Shown here in pieces: positions 52,873 through 63,285 of a stretch of DNA of 64,000 nt. The stretch is taken from assembly GCA_030268105.1 (NCBI GenBank), contig BSDZ01000094.1, positions 4,994,501 through 5,058,500 of the forward strand, read 5' to 3'. Position 1 is the stretch's first letter; each line of letters starts with the position of its first letter. A program made the position numbers and the translations under genes. This stretch comes from Volvox africanus. Its lineage: Eukaryota; Chlorophyta; Chlorophyceae; Chlamydomonadales; Volvocaceae. The notes under the pieces were generated by a model. It ran no database searches. It was not told the origin of the DNA and worked only from the letters and a program-made list of their open reading frames with translations.

Positions 52873-53335
52873 ATGGACATCGACCACGATCTTCCTCCTG
52901 CCGACATCCCTCTGGACATGGAGACATTGCCTGAGGAGCTGAGCGCCGCCATTTTCGCTGCGGCTACCACCGGACATGGCCTGCGACGACCCTGACGAGG
53001 AGACCCCGGCGCCCCCGACCAAAAAACCGCGGGCTGCATCCGTTCGTCCAGGCATCACCGGGCACGAGGATCAGCCGCGGCAGGTTAAGGGCGCCGGTAA
53101 GTCTAAGAGGGGCGGCGGACAGCAGGGGAGGCACTTGGCCCCAAAAGGGGGCCACGTGCAGAAGAAGGGGCCCAAGCAGAACCTAGCGGAATATTTAACC
53201 ACATTCAAATGTACTAGACGGGAGTTCCATTTCCGTAAACAACATGGGATGTGCCTCCGTTGCGGTTCCGACCAACATAGGGTTGACTCCTGCCCAATGC
53301 TGGGGGCGGAGAAAAATAAGGGTAAGGACCACTAG
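52873..53335 (+). pseudogene. gag: Chromovirus gag, short and frame-broken, with zinc knuckle
   Basis: The frame opening at 52873 (MDIDHDLPPADIP) stops after 40 codons at 52995. A second frame overlaps it and runs to TAG at 53335. That second frame carries basic Lys/Gly-rich sequence and a CCHC zinc knuckle (CLRCGSDQHRVDSC, spacing C-X2-C-X4-H-X4-C) of the nucleocapsid type. The whole region is only about 155 codons, so the capsid-forming core of several hundred residues seen in relatives seems to be missing. This suggests an internal deletion with a frame change near 52970-52995. The second frame is in register with pol. Confidence 0.7.
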
Positions 53336-56300
53336 GAACTTGCCCAGGCTGGTATAGAGGGATCACCACCTGGGGTCTTTGCTGTGGGCCAGATGGTAGC
53401 AAAGTGCCGTGCAGTACGGGCTCTTTTGCCCTCTGTTTTAAACCAAGTGGAGCAGGTGATAGGGAGACGTTTTTCTTTTGATGCACGAACTGTCCGTGCC
53501 GGCTTTGATGGCTTTTGTAATCTGTTTGAGCCTCAAGGTCGCCCCCTATCCTCCGCTAACTTGGGTGGGCATACTATCTTGTTCACTCCCTCTTCACTCT
53601 GCGAGCTACAGAAGCAATTAGCTCTCTTTAGGGCATGCAAACGTCAACACCCTGATACCTCAGCATGCATCTTGCTGCCTGAGTATGTGTCCCGACGCAA
53701 CCCTTCTTTTCTGTCGGGAATGCAACGGGTCTTAAGGTTTAATCCAGGGACGGCTCTTTTCCATAGCCTTGATATGGCAGGTGAGGTTGTTCAACTCCCT
53801 GGAAGCCCATACTCTGTTGACGTCTGGTTTGCTGCTCCTAAATCGGTTCAGGAGGGCTTGCCTGAGACTGAACCCTGTATTTCAGTTCTCTGCTTGCCTA
53901 AAGCTGCTGCCCTGATAGGTGCTGGCGTACCTCTGATCACCGTAAGTACGGCAGGTCGTACGTTCACCGCCCTAGCTGACTCTGGAGCCAGTGATGATTT
54001 CATTTCGGCTTCAGTGGTTACGCAGCTTGGCCTGAAACCTAGCCCATGCTCCTGGTCAGAAGTTACCCTTGCTGATGGGGGTAAGCAGGCTATCTTGGGG
54101 CAGGTTAATCTTCGTCTATCTGCAGGTCCTTTAAGGTTAAATGTCCGCCCATACGTGTTGCCTGAGCTAACTGACGCTGCCACGTATATCTTGGGTTCTT
54201 CCACGCTAGCACAGTATGGGGCTGTCCTTGACTATGAGGCTAAATCTTTGCGCCTGCGCAAGGGGAATCTAGTCTGCAAGGTACCCTTTACTACTGCCGG
54301 ACAGCCACCAGATCAGATGACACCTGCGCCTTGCTTTAATTATGCAACCACTGCTATCTGTCAGCATACTGAACCTGAAGTTGTTGGCAGAAAAGCAGCA
54401 GTTCGCATGATTCGCAAGGGGGCCCATGCTTTACTAGTACGGCCCAAGTTGCACCTGAATGCAACTTCTATCCCAGCTGATGCCACTGACCCTGAGCTTG
54501 AGGCCCTGTTACAGGAATATGCAGATATATTCCAGGAGGTCCCTGGTAAGCCTCCAATGCGGCCTGTGGATCACACCATACCTTTGGTGCCTGGTGCAGT
54601 ACCCGTTTCCCGCCCCATGTATCGGCTAAGCCCCTTGGAGCTGGACGAGGTCAAACGACAGGTTACTGAGCTGCTGAAAAAAGGTATGATACGGCCAAGC
54701 ACATCCCCATACTCCGCCCCTATTCTGTTTGTGGGAAAGAAGGATGGGACTCTGAGAATGTGCATTGACTATAGGGGGTTAAATGCCGCAACAGTTAAGA
54801 ACCGTTACCCCCTCCCACGTGTCGATGATCTGCTGGATAAGCTAAAAGATTCTGCATTCTTTAGCTCTATTGACCTCCAGCAGGGGTATAATCAGATTCG
54901 TATAGCAGAATCTGACATCCCTAAAACGGCTTTCCGTACGCCGTTTGGCCATTTTGAATATACCGTCCTTAGTTTCGGACTGACGAACGCCCCTGCAACG
55001 TTCCAAGCCGTCATGGACCGCATCTTCAGGCCATACATCGACAAATTCGTCATCTGTTATCTGGACGATATCCTGGTGTTTTCAAAGACCCGTGAGGAGC
55101 ACATACAACACCTCCGCCTGGTCTTTGAGGTTCTGCGGCGTGAGCAGCTGTATGCTAAGCGTTCTAAGTGCCACTGGGCACAACCACAGGTGGAGTATCT
55201 GGGGCATATAGTGTCTCAGGGTGGCATACAGATGGACCCCCGGAAAACTGCTGTTGTTCGGGATTGGCCAGTGCCCTCCAACCTTCAGGAACTGCGTAAG
55301 TTTTTGGGCCTGACCAACTACTTTCGTAAGTTCATAGAGCGCTACTCAGTCATTGCTGCACCGCTAACAAACCTCACACGTAAGGGAGCCTTCTCTTCAC
55401 CTGAGGCCTGGACCCCCGCATGCCAAGAAGCTTTTGATGCTTTGAAGCGTGCTATCTCTGATGATATTATCCTGCACTTCCCTGACTACTCATTGCCGTT
55501 CCGTGTAGAGGTCATAACTGATGCATCTATACATGGGACGGGGGCAGTTCTGTTGCAGCAGGGACGCCCCATTGCATATACGAGTAAGAAGTTTTCGGGG
55601 GCTGAAACCCGTTATACCACTGGGGAACAGGAATTTCTGGCGGTCCTACATGCCTTGAAGGAATGGCGATGTTACCTTGAGGGCCGGCCTTTTGCCCTCA
55701 AGACTGATCACAAACCCCTTACGTTTCTGCAAGGTGTGCCCTCCCTTAACCGACGCCAGGCCCGCTGGATGGAATACCTGGCACGGTTTAACTTTGATTG
55801 GGAGTACCTGAGCGGCTCACTTAACATAGCTGATGCTCTCAGTAGGCACCCCTCACTGCATGCAGCCATTCTGGCGGTAAGCACACGGAGTAGGTCTCAG
55901 GCAAAACCTAACTTCGTGCCCTCCGATTTTACCAAGCGCTTGAAACAGGCTTATGCAGCCGACCCGTGGTTCACAATTCACAACAACACGGGGCACTTGG
56001 TACAGGAGCATGGCTTATGGATCCGATCGGAAGGATCCCACCGTCAGATTGTTGTACCTAACGACGATTCATTACGTCGTGAACTTCTCTCACGTTTTCA
56101 TGACGGCCCTCTTGCTGGGCATCCTGGCTGCACGCGGTTACTAGAGCTTTTGCGGCGTCAATTCTGGTGGCCCCGCATGGCTAAGGACACCGAAAATTAT
56201 GTCCTCTGTTGTGACCTGTGCCAGCGCAATAAGGCCCAGTCTGGTAAAGCACATGGGCATCTCCAACCTCTTCCTATTCCTGACGCTCCGTGGGAAAGCG

Positions 56301-57406
56301 TCTCTATGGACTTTATTGTTGCGCTGCCCAAAACTGAGGGAGGATACGATGCCGTGCTGGTCCTGGTCGACCGTTTCACCAAGATGGTCCACCTGGCCCC
56401 CACGACATCATCCTGCACAGCTGAGCAAACGGCCCGTCTATTTTTCGACAATGTGGTACGTTTGCATGGGGTCCCCAAGTCCGTGGTATCTGACCGCGGC
56501 ACTCAATTTGCAAGTAAGTTTTGGGGCGCCCTGGGGACTCTGGTAGGAATGCGGGTGAACCTGTCCACCGCCTACCACCCCCAATCTGATGGGCAAACAG
56601 AGCGTGTTAACCGTGCCCTGGGTGATATGCTCCGTAACTTTGCAGGACGCACCCCTACTGCATGGGATACCTACCTAGCCGCTGCTGAGTTTGCCATTAA
56701 TAACGCTACTAACCGGTCCGTTGGTAATAGTCCGTTTTTCCTGAATTACGGTTTTAACCCTGCTTTGCCTGTTTGGCGGGAGTTGGACGTAAATGTTCCA
56801 GCTGCAAAAACGTTTGCTAAGTCTTTCGTGTCCCGACTAACTGACGCTAAAGCTTGCCTGGAAGCTGCACAGCAACGGGCTATGGACTATTATAACAAGT
56901 CCAAAAAGGACGTCACGTTCACCAAGGGCCAGCTGGTTATGTTGAGCACGAAGAACCTTCGTTCCCTGGCTGATGGGTCTCGCAAGTTATTACCGCGCTT
57001 TGTGGGGCCTTATCCTGTCGTACGCATGGTAGGGTCGGTGGCTGTAGAGTTACAACTCCCATCTGACCTACGCATTCATCCCACATTTCATGTATCTCTC
57101 GTACGTCCATATCGGGGTACTCTGCCTGAGGCTAACGATAGCATCCCTCCTGTTACGGAAGCTAATCCCTCTACCTGGTTATCGGGTAAGCAGACCCTGT
57201 ATGCTGTCGAACGTATCCTAGATTATCGTGCACGACGTGTTGGCAAGGGCAGGCGTAAGCGCAATGTGCATGAGTACCTGGTTAAATGGTCTGGGTATTC
57301 ATCTGAGCACAATAGCTGGGAACCGGCACGTAACTTCACCCCTGACATGAAACCCCTGCTTGATGAAGCTAGGCTGCGGGCACAGTCTAAGGACGGACCT
57401 CTCTGA
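53336..57406 (+). CDS. pol: Chromovirus pol polyprotein, uninterrupted
   Basis: The frame is open from the codon after TAG 53333-53335; the first ATG is at 53393. Positions below count from the upstream GTG at 53384, which gives 1340 residues. Residues of about 20-150 resemble the degenerate methyltransferase-like region found in many algal gypsy polyproteins (HTILFTPS, TSACILLPEY). Aspartic protease: active site LADSGAS near 198-203. Reverse transcriptase: YLDD near 559. RNase H: ITDASIHGTG near 710. Integrase: the HHCC zinc site begins near 905, with catalytic Asp (SMDF) near 975, Asp (SDRG) near 1036 and Glu (QTERVN) near 1072. A GPY/F module (RFVGPYPVVRMVG) and a chromodomain at about 1273-1335 (EYLVKWSGY, HNSWEPARNF) follow. 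All catalytic residues are present. Expression would need reading through or around the UAG, or re-initiation. Confidence 0.95.
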   Translation, partial: ELAQAGIEGSPPGVFAVGQMVAKCRAVRALLPSVLNQVEQVIGRRFSFDARTVRAGFDGFCNLFEPQGRPLSSANLGGHTILFTPSSLCELQKQLALFRACKRQHPDTSACILLPEYVSRRNPSFLSGMQRVLRFNPGTALFHSLDMAGEVVQLPGSPYSVDVWFAAPKSVQEGLPETEPCISVLCLPKAAALIGAGVPLITVSTAGRTFTALADSGASDDFISASVVTQLGLKPSPCSWSEVTLADGGKQAILGQVNLRLSAGPLRLNVRPYVLPELTDAATYILGSSTLAQYGAVLDYEAKSLRLRKGNLVCKVPFTTAGQPPDQMTPAPCFNYATTAICQHTEPEVVGRKAAVRMIRKGAHALLVRPKLHLNATSIPADATDPELEALLQEYADIFQEVPGKPPMRPVDHTIPLVPGAVPVSRPMYRLSPLELDEVKRQVTELLKKGMIRPSTSPYSAPILFVGKKDGTLRMCIDYRGLNAATVKNRYPLPRVDDLLDKLKDSAFFSSIDLQQGYNQIRIAESDIPKTAFRTPFGHFEYTVLSFGLTNAPATFQAVMDRIFRPYIDKFVICYLDDILVFSKTREEHIQHLRLVFEVLRREQLYAKRSKCHWAQPQVEYLGHIVSQGGIQMDPRKTAVVRDWPVPSNLQELRKFLGLTNYFRKFIERYSVIAAPLTNLTRKGAFSSPEAWTPACQEAFDALKRAISDDIILHFPDYSLPFRVEVITDASIHGTGAVLLQQGRPIAYTSKKFSGAETRYTTGEQEFLAVLHALKEWRCYLEGRPFALKTDHKPLTFLQGVPSLNRRQARWMEYLARFNFDWEYLSGSLNIADALSRHPSLHAAILAVSTRSRSQAKPNFVPSDFTKRLKQAYAADPWFTIHNNTGHLVQEHGLWIRSEGSHRQIVVPNDDSLRRELLSRFHDGPLAGHPGCTRLLELLRRQFWWPRMAKDTENYVLCCDLCQRNKAQSGKAHGHLQPLPIPDAPWESVSMDFIVALPKTEGGYDAVLVLVDRFTKMVHLAPTTSSCTAEQTARLFFDNVVRLHGVPKSVVSDRGTQFASKFWGALGTLVGMRVNLSTAYHPQSDGQTERVNRALGDMLRNFAGRTPTAWDTYLAAAEFAINNATNRSVGNSPFFLNYGFNPALPVWRELDVNVPAAKTFAKSFVSRLTDAKACLEAAQQRAMDYYNKSKKDVTFTKGQLVMLSTKNLRSLADGSRKLLPRFVGPYPVVRMVGSVAVELQLPSDLRIHPTFHVSLVRPYRGTLPEANDSIPPVTEANPSTWLSGKQTLYAVERILDYRARRVGKGRRKRNVHEYLVKWSGYSSEHNSWEPARNFTPDMKPLLDEARLRAQSKDGPL

Positions 57407-57460
57407 CGCTGTCCTACTTCAACCTGTCTGCTCTCTTCTTATGCATCGGGACGCTGCATC

Positions 57461-57475
57461 TAGAGGGGGAACAAT
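57461..57475 (+). other. Polypurine tract
   Basis: AGAGGGGGAACAAT directly before the 3' LTR, the usual plus-strand priming site. Confidence 0.8.
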
Positions 57476-57898
57476 TGTTGTATCCTTAATGCATTTCGGT
57501 AATTCATTAAGATATAATAATTATCTGTTTATTATTTTATAATATAATATATTTAATTATCATATTAACTGTTTCATGTTTCCATCTGGCATTCGATTTG
57601 TGGATTTGGTCTCGGCTGTCGACGACCAATACTAACCGACTTCCTGAAACATCCGAACCTGTCGGTTACTCCATAACCTGTATGGAATGGGCCATTTACC
57701 GCCTGAATGGTAAATGGTGGAACATCTGGTTCCTGGTTCACTGAATCTCCGGTTGTAGTGGTGACTTCTGAAGGTCACGCCCGGTTCGAGGCCTTATGGT
57801 CTCTCAAGTACGACCTAGTCGGCGGCTCTACTTAATCGGGCTCTGGCACAACAACCGGTATCTTTTGATACCACCCTTCGTGGGTACCATATACAACA
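57476..57898 (+). repeat. 3' LTR of the chromovirus
   Basis: 423 bp, the same length as and by eye identical in sequence to the 5' LTR, ending ATACAACA before the GGAAA duplication. Confidence 0.95.
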
Positions 57899-57903
57899 GG
57901 AAA

Positions 57904-59549
57904 CGACGTCTGCTTTGGCGTGCGAACTCTCTCGCCACGCACGCACGCACGGCGGTTGTGATACATGGCTCAGGCCGTTTGCTATACATGTACATGTATG
58001 TTATATTTGGCAAGGAATACATGCCGTCCTACAAGCAAATTCCCACGGTAAAAACAATACATTCGTTTTTCAAGGGGTACTGGCTTTGCTACATACATAC
58101 AGCGGCTGTAATGATGAAGATTCAATTTTCGTTTGGCAACAGCGGGTATATGCGGTACGGTATCTGCTTCCCTGGCACGTAGCATGAACAACAGCTGCAT
58201 CGCAACCGTCCAGGTACATGGCAACCGACGTACATGATGCTACATTGAACCACTCGTCAACCTCAAAACCGCTATTTCAAAGCTCCCTCCTCTCTCCTCT
58301 CCCATGTGACGGGATTTCCGTCACTTAGAACATACACGTTAAGAGAGTGTGCGAGTTCCCTTGAACGCCTGAACCTCCATACCTTCGCTCTCGCTCCCTG
58401 GAGCACCCATATGGGCCGCGACCTTTCAGAGACCTTTCAGAGATCGTTATGTGGTGTTCCGAAGTTAGGTTGTTATTGGTTTCACTTATAATAATGAGTT
58501 TTGTTAAGTCAATATCATTACTATTATTATTGTTGTTGTTGTCGTCATTGTAGTTATTTTGGTTTGCAATAAGAAAAGTGTAGGTGGTCAGCCCAGTATT
58601 CGTTACATTTCCTTTTGTTCTTCATCAAAACTCGGAAACTCGCAGCATTGCGGACAGCAACGTTTGATATCACTAAGGGGAAAACGGGGGGAGCGTGCGA
58701 GGGTAAGGGTGCGGAGGCAAGGAGGAACACATACTGCTAACCATCAGTGGTGTAAGCTACGTACACACATGAGAGCAACAGAGTAAGCCGGAAAACACAT
58801 GGCCTGAGTATACCCTTGGCTAACTGTATGGGAGGAGAGGGTAGGAAGTGGGAAAAAAAGTACGCGTTATGCCTCCAAGGAGTATGTTCGGAGACTTGCT
58901 TATGGAATGGAAAGCGGTGGAACTTAATCTGGAGTGAAGGAGTTGGACCCATATGTAAGCTGGATTGGCTGATGATTAGATTGCAGACGTACGTGTTGTT
59001 ACCATAGCCGGCCAAAAACTTCGCAGCTTATGAGTCAGACGGGGCTGCAAAGTTGGTCCTGCCAAAGTTCATCTAAGCATGTCAAAACAAACCCGATCAG
59101 TCATTGATAATTTTTGGAATAAATTTAAGATTTTGGGGCCTGCAACTCATCATCTTATTTGACCCCCATGGAAAACAACGACAGAGCTGTTTTCCCTCTC
59201 CACTGGTACACGAAACGACGACAAATTTGTGATGGATTTCACAACCTCACAACGTCTGACTGCGAAAAGGATTCGGAAAAGAAAAATCAAGGGTAACGTT
59301 GCATGTTGTAATTAGTGTGTAGGAACAGCCATTTCGGTCAGACCTCTGCTATGCTGAGCTTCGGTATCTTTGTAGTACAATCTGTACTGCAAGGCTACCA
59401 TATTTGTGTCCAGCGGACACACGCATCTTTAGTTGTGTAAAAGAATGTGCAAGTAAGGCTCAAGGAATAGCTCATGAGCGATATGCACGATAGGACACAC
59501 ACGTGTGTCCTATCGTGCTGTACAGCTCGAATGACGTCTGGTTATGAGC
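57904..59549. other. Non-coding stretch between transposons
   Basis: Continuation of the DNA interrupted by the chromovirus. It holds ATT/GTT triplets near 58510-58545 and a near-perfect 34-nt palindrome at 59485-59518. No gene is supported. Confidence 0.4.
59485..59518. repeat. 34-nt palindrome, 16-bp arms
   Basis: Perfect 16-bp inverted repeat (arm GCACGATAGGACACAC) with a 2-nt centre, just before the copia-like fragment. It could extrude as a cruciform or mark an element end. Confidence 0.85.
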
Positions 59550-59559
59550 CCCGCTTAAG

Positions 59560-61529
59560 GTGGCATTATGGAGACGCCAGTTCGTTCGGTGTACAACAAG
59601 AAGCTCTCACTGTAGAATCGTTCGATGTGGCTTCTTAGGTCAAAGGCTGCGATTATTGCGGCCAAGGCCGGTGGGGCGTTGTCGAAGCCCCCCGATGCTA
59701 CAAATGTGGACAAGCATGACTCCTCGAGATCAGCAATCGTCAACCTCCTTGAAGACGGAGATCTGGATCTATGGGATAAACATGATGATATCAACGAGCT
59801 TTACAATGCTCTGGAGAAGCAATACAAGGATATGATGATCGCTCACAAGCCGGTCATCTGAAAACAACTTAACGACGTGAAGATGCAGTCTGGAGAAAGT
59901 CTCTGGAGCTACATGAAGAGGATCAAGGATCTCGTCGCGGAGCTCAAGGAGTGCAGCGACACAGTATCCAACTCGAACACGATCACAGATCGCGTTGAAT
60001 GGCCTCGCATCCACTTACAAGCAGTTCACCAACTCATTCTTCGCCATCGCTATGCCTAAGAATATCGATGACCTGGAGGGCAAGCTTTTGCTAGTTGAGC
60101 AGCAGGTGGAGGCTGGGGCGGCGGAGGCGACAACCATGTCACTCTACACTGGACGAGAGCGATCCAACAACCATAACAAGGGCAAGCGCGACAATGGCGG
60201 CAACAACGACGGCAGCGGCGGTTTCAGGGGGCGGTGCTACAATTGCGGGCACCGTTTGGCCGACTGCAAGAAGCCGAAGGAGGACAAGCCGTTCTGCACG
60301 CATTGCAAGAAGACAGCCCACACGCTGGCCCAATGCTGGAGCACACCGAGGAAGTGCGAGGAGAAGAAGACGGACCGGGACGACAATGACGACTTCCCGA
60401 GGACGGGCCCATCTTCATGATCCTACCGGCGGAGCTGGTTGAGATCCCGGTGGACTCGCAGGTGATGGTTGTGGAGGCGGATGACTACAACTCCGAGTCG
60501 CAGGTGGAGGCCGCGGTTGGGTCGTGGGAGCCGTTGGGAGACCTGCCGTGCGATGATGACAACGACGTGCCCAAAATGCTTGAGGTGCCGTGGGAGGTGA
60601 CCGTGGCGGCGGCAATCGGGTCGCCAGTGGAGCCGCTGGAGCAGTTTGCGGCGGCAGCGGCAATCCAGTCGCCAGTGGAGCCGCTGGAGCAGTCCGCGGC
60701 GGCAGCAGCAATGGTGCTGTCGCCAACCGAGAAGCCGTGGAAGGAGACCGCGGCGCGGTAGCAACTGGGCTGTCGCCAATCCAGTCGATGATCAAGAGGT
60801 TGCAAGAGGCTGTGGCCCACAAGAAGGATCTGACGGAGATGCTGGTGGAGATGCTGAGATAGCATTTGAGGCGCCGTTCTTCGACAAACCTCAAACCACC
60901 TCTGATCTCGTGAATGAAGTCAAGACCATCTGGAAGTACGACGTGCCAGTCATAGGGCCGAGCTTGGGCCCAGATAAGGCAATGAAGGAGGCGCCAACTG
61001 GAAGCAAGTGCAAGATGACCCCATCGTCGGAGGTCGTGCTGCCCATGGGTGCCGCCAATCAGAGGCTGTTTGATGATGTGGATAGCTTGGAGAGTGAGTG
61101 GGGCATGGGGGTGACTGCTCCCGCAGCGATGGTGGTGCTGCAGTCGAAGGGTGAAATGCTCCTGTGTGACAAGTCAGCCTCGGGGTTGAATGGCAAGTGG
61201 GTGTGGTTTATTGGTTCGGGTTCACTTTATCACGTGACGCCTGACAAGGACAGCCTGCAGAATTACCGTGTGCTGAAAGAACCGGTTGCTCTCACACCGC
61301 ATGCATTTCGACTGGATCAGACAGGGGAGCCAGTCTCGATCACTGTCAAGGAGGTCTTTCATGTGCCGGAGTTTAACTTCTGGCTGATCTCCCTAAAGCA
61401 GCGCACGGCCTGAGGGGCTGAATATTCGGGTTATGGTTCGACCATGAGTGTGTTTCACCAGCGTGAGGACTGGTAGTTTGGGGCGAGCTGCAAATCGTTG
61501 GTGTATGCGGTCTGTGCGGAGGAACTGAC
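59560..61529 (+). mobile_element. Decayed Ty1/copia retrotransposon fragment
   Basis: Plus-strand remains of gag and protease. The gag part (about 59625-60420) contains LWDKHDDINELYNALEKQY, an in-frame TGA at 59859-59861, then QSGESLWSYMKRIKDLV. After a frame change near 60000 it continues LNGLASTYKQFTNSFFAIAMPK. A nucleocapsid stretch follows with one altered knuckle (CYNCGHRLADC) and one intact CCHC (CTHCKKTAHTLAQC). An Ala/Pro/Glu-rich segment has near-duplicate 42-48-bp units (60605-60720). The protease-like part (61190-61400) reads YHVTPDKDSLQNYR and NFWLISLKQ. Its active-site aspartate is lost: GSGS stands where DSGA(S/T) is expected. No copia integrase or reverse transcriptase follows. 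The fragment is dead. Confidence 0.8.
60605..60720 (+). repeat. Two imperfect coding repeats in the copia fragment
   Basis: Two near-identical units encode SPVEPLEQ followed by an Ala run; a third, partial unit follows. The repeats expand an Ala-rich linker. Confidence 0.7.
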
Positions 61530-62208
61530 TGTTGTATCCTTCCTTCTTCAATCATGCACTGAATCTGCACGTCTGAGCGTTAGGTACAAGTGCTTCGTGC
61601 TCATGAACAGCAAGACACTTCAGTGTGAATAATGTGACAGCGGAAGACTTTAGAATAAGGAAAGACTCAACTTACAATGATCCTCGATTACAGATTAGCA
61701 GTCTGCCGTCAGACCCTCGGGCAGCGTTCATCATACGGCTGGAGATGGAATGCTAGAATAGCTCAGGCCGATAATAAATGATTATATCGTATGTATGGCA
61801 ATTGGATTGAGTTAAGTACGCGAGTACTTAATCCAAAGTAGCGTCGAGCCGATTTTGGTCTCTAGGCGGCCGTCCTCACACCTATCATATATCGATATTC
61901 GGTTGCCGACCAACCATCGCAACATCGTCACATTTCCACATACGTGACTGGTTTATGATACGCATGATGTAATAATATCTGAAATATTATTACTTGATAT
62001 ATTATGCCATAATGGACTCACGCATCGATGTGGGCCCCGAGTCAAACATGTTGACCAACAGCACCATGTCGCGAATGGTGATGCAGTATGCTACATTAGC
62101 TAGATATATCCAAATATATCATGCTAATATGCTCATATCATGTTCAGTCATGCTTTTGTAAGTCCAAGCCTATTTTGACATGCGCGGTGATTGAACTAGC
62201 GTACAACA
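61530..62208 (-). repeat. Likely 3' LTR of the decayed chromovirus
   Basis: On the minus strand it starts TGTTGTACGC directly after the polypurine tract and ends GGATACAACA, so the ends form the TGTTGTA...TACAACA pair used by the intact element. Length about 679 bp. The interior contains an AT-rich palindrome near 61969-62000. The pairing partner LTR is not in the window, so the boundary is inferred. Confidence 0.55.
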
Positions 62209-63285
62209 ACTATCCCCCCTCCCATATGCAGCGTCCTCGCTGCATCATACAGCATCGACTGCAGAGATCATTGGGTCTGTGTGGCACGTAGACGAGCTTC
62301 CTCTAGTAGGGGCTTCATTTCTGGGGAGAAATTGGGTGTTGGCTCCCAAGAGTTATGCTCGCTAGGATAACCAGTCCATTTGACCAGGTACTCATGTACC
62401 GTCCGCTTGCATCGATGTCGACCTACACGTCGAGCCCGATAAGCCAGTATGCGTTCCACATCATAAACCTTTTGCTTGCCTGTGATCCAGGTCTTGGGAC
62501 AGGGTCCATTACTGCAGGGGCCTCGGTGCCCCGTTTGAAACGGGTGCCGTGCCATGATAGGGGCGAATGAGGGAGATATGAAACGTGGGGTGAATATTCA
62601 TGTCAGAGGGTAGGGATAGCTCCACAGCTACATTTCCTACCATGCGTACAATGGGATATGGACCGATCCAGCGAGATAACAGTTTTTGGGACCCATCAGC
62701 AAGCGAACGTAAGTTCTTAGTGCTCAATAATACCATTTGTCCCACCGAAAATGTTACGTCACGTTTGGATTTATTATAGTAGTCCGTCATCCGTTGTTGT
62801 GCTGCATCCAAGCATGCCTTCGTGTCTGTCATGCATTGGCAAAGGTTTTAGCCGCAGGGATATTTACTTCCCACTTTCGCCACACGGGTAGTGCAGGATG
62901 AAATCCATAATTCAGAAAGAATGGGCTTTGACCTGTAGAATGGTTAACAGAATTGTTAAGCATGAATTCTGCCAAAGTCAGAAACGTATCCCAGATGAGG
63001 GGTGTGCGTCCCTCGAAATTTCGTAACATATCGCCTAGTGTGCGATTTGTGCGTTCTGTTTGCCCATCGGATTGTGAATGGTATGCTGTGCTCAAAGGAA
63101 CGCGCATACCAGCAAGTTCACACAGTGCTTCCCAAAACTTAGACGTGAATTGACCACCACGGTCTGATATCACAGTTTTAAGGAACGCCATGGAATTGGA
63201 CCACGTTATCAAAAAATAATCGTGCTGTTTGCTCAGCGGTGCAAGACGAGGTGTAGGGGGCTAAGTTAACCATTTTGGTGGATCA
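61530..63285 (-). mobile_element. Decayed second chromovirus, 5'-truncated, minus strand
   Basis: Reading leftwards from about 63285: the end of the integrase core (TSSCTAEQTARLFF, a frameshift, SDRGGQFTSKFW, SDGQTERTNRTLGDML), a stop, DYYNKSKRDVTF, the GPY/F module RWIGPYPIVRMVG, a frameshift near 62550, and a chromodomain (EYLVKWTGYPSEHNSWEP) ending at 62268. A polypurine tract (GGGAGGGGGGATAG) and a likely 3' LTR (62208-61530) follow. It is clearly the same family as the intact element but diverged, so not a copy of it. Protease, reverse transcriptase and gag are missing. Confidence 0.85.

Larger units (their letters stand above)
52298..57903 (+). mobile_element. Intact-structure Ty3/gypsy chromovirus with TSD
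   Basis: LTR retrotransposon at 52303-57898, flanked by GGAAA at 52298-52302 and 57899-57903. Order: 5' LTR, primer-binding site, short zinc-knuckle gag, pol (protease, reverse transcriptase, RNase H, integrase), chromodomain, polypurine tract, 3' LTR. The two 423-bp LTRs look identical by eye over their whole length, which points to a very recent insertion. Chromodomains in this family direct integration towards marked chromatin. Pol is uninterrupted; the gag region is not. Confidence 0.95.
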
